Positions 6,027 to 6,528 of a stretch of 6,528 bases of DNA are shown piece by piece. A model generated the notes under the pieces. It saw nothing but the letters and a program-made list of their open reading frames with translations, was not told the origin of the DNA and did not search any database. Made by a program: the position numbers and the translations under genes. Position 1 is the stretch's first letter. The number at the start of each line of letters is the position of its first letter. This DNA comes from an uncultured Paraburkholderia sp. (GTDB lineage: Bacteria; Pseudomonadota; Gammaproteobacteria; Burkholderiales; Burkholderiaceae), in NCBI GenBank assembly GCA_937917025.1, contig CALFSF010000016.1:1-6528 (forward strand). The letters are read 5' to 3'.

Positions 6027-6328
6027 GCGGCGTCTCCCGAGCCGGCTTCCTCGACGGCTTCGGCGAGGCGCAGCGCGACCACGCCCGGCGTCGCGCCGAA
6101 GTCATTGATCTCGATTCGCGCCGCGCCGTCATAGCGCGAGAAGAACCGGTCGAGCACGTGTTTCCAGATGTGGCTGTAGCCGTCGACGCTCGTGCGCACG
6201 ACCACATGCGCCGTCATCGTGCCGGCCGGCGAGAGCAGCACTTCCAGATCGCCGGAGCCGACAACGCCCACGTGCGCGCGTGTCGTGACGGCGCGTCGCG
6301 CCGGATAGTCGAAAGTCAGATGTTCCAT
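6023..6328 (-). CDS. mdcC: Malonate decarboxylase acyl carrier protein (delta subunit)
   Basis: A 101-residue acyl carrier subunit. It carries 2'-(5''-phosphoribosyl)-3'-dephospho-CoA on a Ser, and its terminal thiol holds the acetyl and malonyl groups through the decarboxylation cycle. Seen: MEHLTFDYPARR at the N-terminus, AHVGVVGSGDLEVLL (18-32) where Ser25 lies in the GSGDLE motif and corresponds to the modified Ser25 known from Klebsiella MdcC, then VVVRTSVDGYSHIWKHVLDR (46-65) and IEINDFGATPGVVALRLAEA (74-93). The length fits the family (about 100). It is unrelated in sequence to the fatty-acid ACP with its DSL motif. The ATG at 6328 follows GGGAG at a workable distance and lies inside the 3' end of mdcB, giving a 13-base overlap. 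Confidence 0.95.
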   Translation of the reverse strand: MEHLTFDYPARRAVTTRAHVGVVGSGDLEVLLSPAGTMTAHVVVRTSVDGYSHIWKHVLDRFFSRYDGAARIEINDFGATPGVVALRLAEAVEEAGSGDAA

Positions 6329-6528
6329 GGTGCAGCACTCCCGCTGGGGTTTCCGCTGGCGTTGCGTTGAACGAGCGTGTCGGTGAAGAGTGTGGCGGCG
6401 AGCAGATCGGCCGAGCCGCCAGGCGACGCGTTGAGCGCCATCAGTTCGCGTTCGAGCATATCGAGCGCGGCGCGGCCTTGCGCGGTGGCGCTGCCGCCGC
6501 GGGCGAGCACGCGCAGCGCGCCCTGTTT
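6316..6528 (-). CDS. mdcB: Triphosphoribosyl-dephospho-CoA synthase, C-terminal fragment (cut by window edge)
   Basis: Only the last 70 residues are in the window; the 5' part lies beyond 6528. MdcB (CitG family) makes 2'-(5''-triphosphoribosyl)-3'-dephospho-CoA from ATP and dephospho-CoA, the precursor that MdcG attaches to MdcC. Seen: QGALRVLARGGSATAQG, LDMLERELMALNASPGG followed by SADLLAATLF, the conserved C-terminal block of CitG/MdcB proteins. The final ~20 residues (TDTLVQRNASGNPSG and on to PWNI) are variable in the family. The frame remains open to the window edge, so an internal start at 6510 should not be taken as real. The stop (6316-6318) lies 13 bases inside mdcC, indicating coupled translation. 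A full-length protein would be around 290 residues. Confidence 0.9.
   Translation of the reverse strand, partial: KQGALRVLARGGSATAQGRAALDMLERELMALNASPGGSADLLAATLFTDTLVQRNASGNPSGSAAPWNI

Larger units (their letters stand above)
2688..6528 (-). other. Malonate decarboxylase operon mdcBCDEGH (partial, promoter and mdcA outside)
   Basis: Six minus-strand genes follow with no intergenic space. Overlaps are 13 bases (mdcB/mdcC), 4 (mdcC/mdcD), 4 (mdcD/mdcE), 1 (mdcE/mdcG) and 1 (mdcG/mdcH). This supports one transcript with coupled translation. The order agrees with known biotin-independent mdc clusters, in which mdcA normally precedes mdcB. No biotin carrier or membrane-bound decarboxylase genes (the madB/madF type) are interleaved. 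No transporter or LysR-type regulator of the pathway is found downstream of mdcH inside the window. Confidence 0.85.

Noticed and set aside
4246..6108. A 620-codon plus-strand open frame opposite mdcG, mdcE and mdcD, with other long plus-strand frames at 5175-6134 and 3335-3877
   Set aside because: They lie antisense to clear mdc genes, are Arg/Ala/His/Ser-rich low-information translations, and show no family motif. High GC makes stop codons rare in such frames.
444..6528. A functional link between the sugar transporter and malonate decarboxylase, for example the transporter importing malonate
   Set aside because: The permeases match the galactofuranose-type sugar family, the operons converge rather than share a promoter, and malonate carriers of mdc systems are of other families (MdcF or MdcL/M type). 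Adjacency alone does not support a joint system.

Overview
The window is GC-rich bacterial DNA, strongly G/C at third codon positions, with tightly overlapping genes. The gene content and protein style suggest Burkholderiaceae (Paraburkholderia, Caballeronia or Burkholderia). That placement is inferred from family recall, not from a search.

Left part, plus strand (1-2587): the 3' end of a sugar ABC transporter operon of the YtfQ-YtfR-YtfT-YjfF (galactofuranose) type. Two permease genes, ytfT-like (444-1475) and yjfF-like (1472-2587), are intact and translationally coupled. The ORF before them (1-447) is not a normal ATPase. Its first ~85 codons are a piece of an RluB/RsuA-family 23S rRNA pseudouridine synthase. 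Its last ~65 codons are the C-terminus of a YtfR-like ABC ATPase. The two are joined in frame at about 238-262. This is either a rearrangement or an assembly misjoin, and it is the most unusual thing in the window.

Middle (2588-2687): a 100-base gap between convergent genes. It has two hairpin-forming stretches, the larger one overlapping the mdcH stop codon, and no gene.

Right part, minus strand (6528 down to 2688): most of a biotin-independent malonate decarboxylase operon in the order mdcB(3' end)-mdcC-mdcD-mdcE-mdcG-mdcH. MdcB and MdcG make and attach the 2'-(5''-phosphoribosyl)-3'-dephospho-CoA prosthetic group to the acyl carrier protein MdcC. MdcH loads malonyl on the carrier to start the cycle. 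MdcD and MdcE decarboxylate malonyl-S-ACP to acetyl-S-ACP. The alpha subunit MdcA (acetyl-ACP:malonate ACP transferase), the rest of mdcB, the promoter and any regulator or malonate carrier must lie beyond 6528. Every start overlaps the preceding stop (13, 4, 4, 1 and 1 bases), so the cluster reads as one coupled transcript.

I see no RNA gene, mobile element, CRISPR array or novel multi-gene system. Apart from the chimeric ORF, the window holds two well-known metabolic modules that happen to converge.
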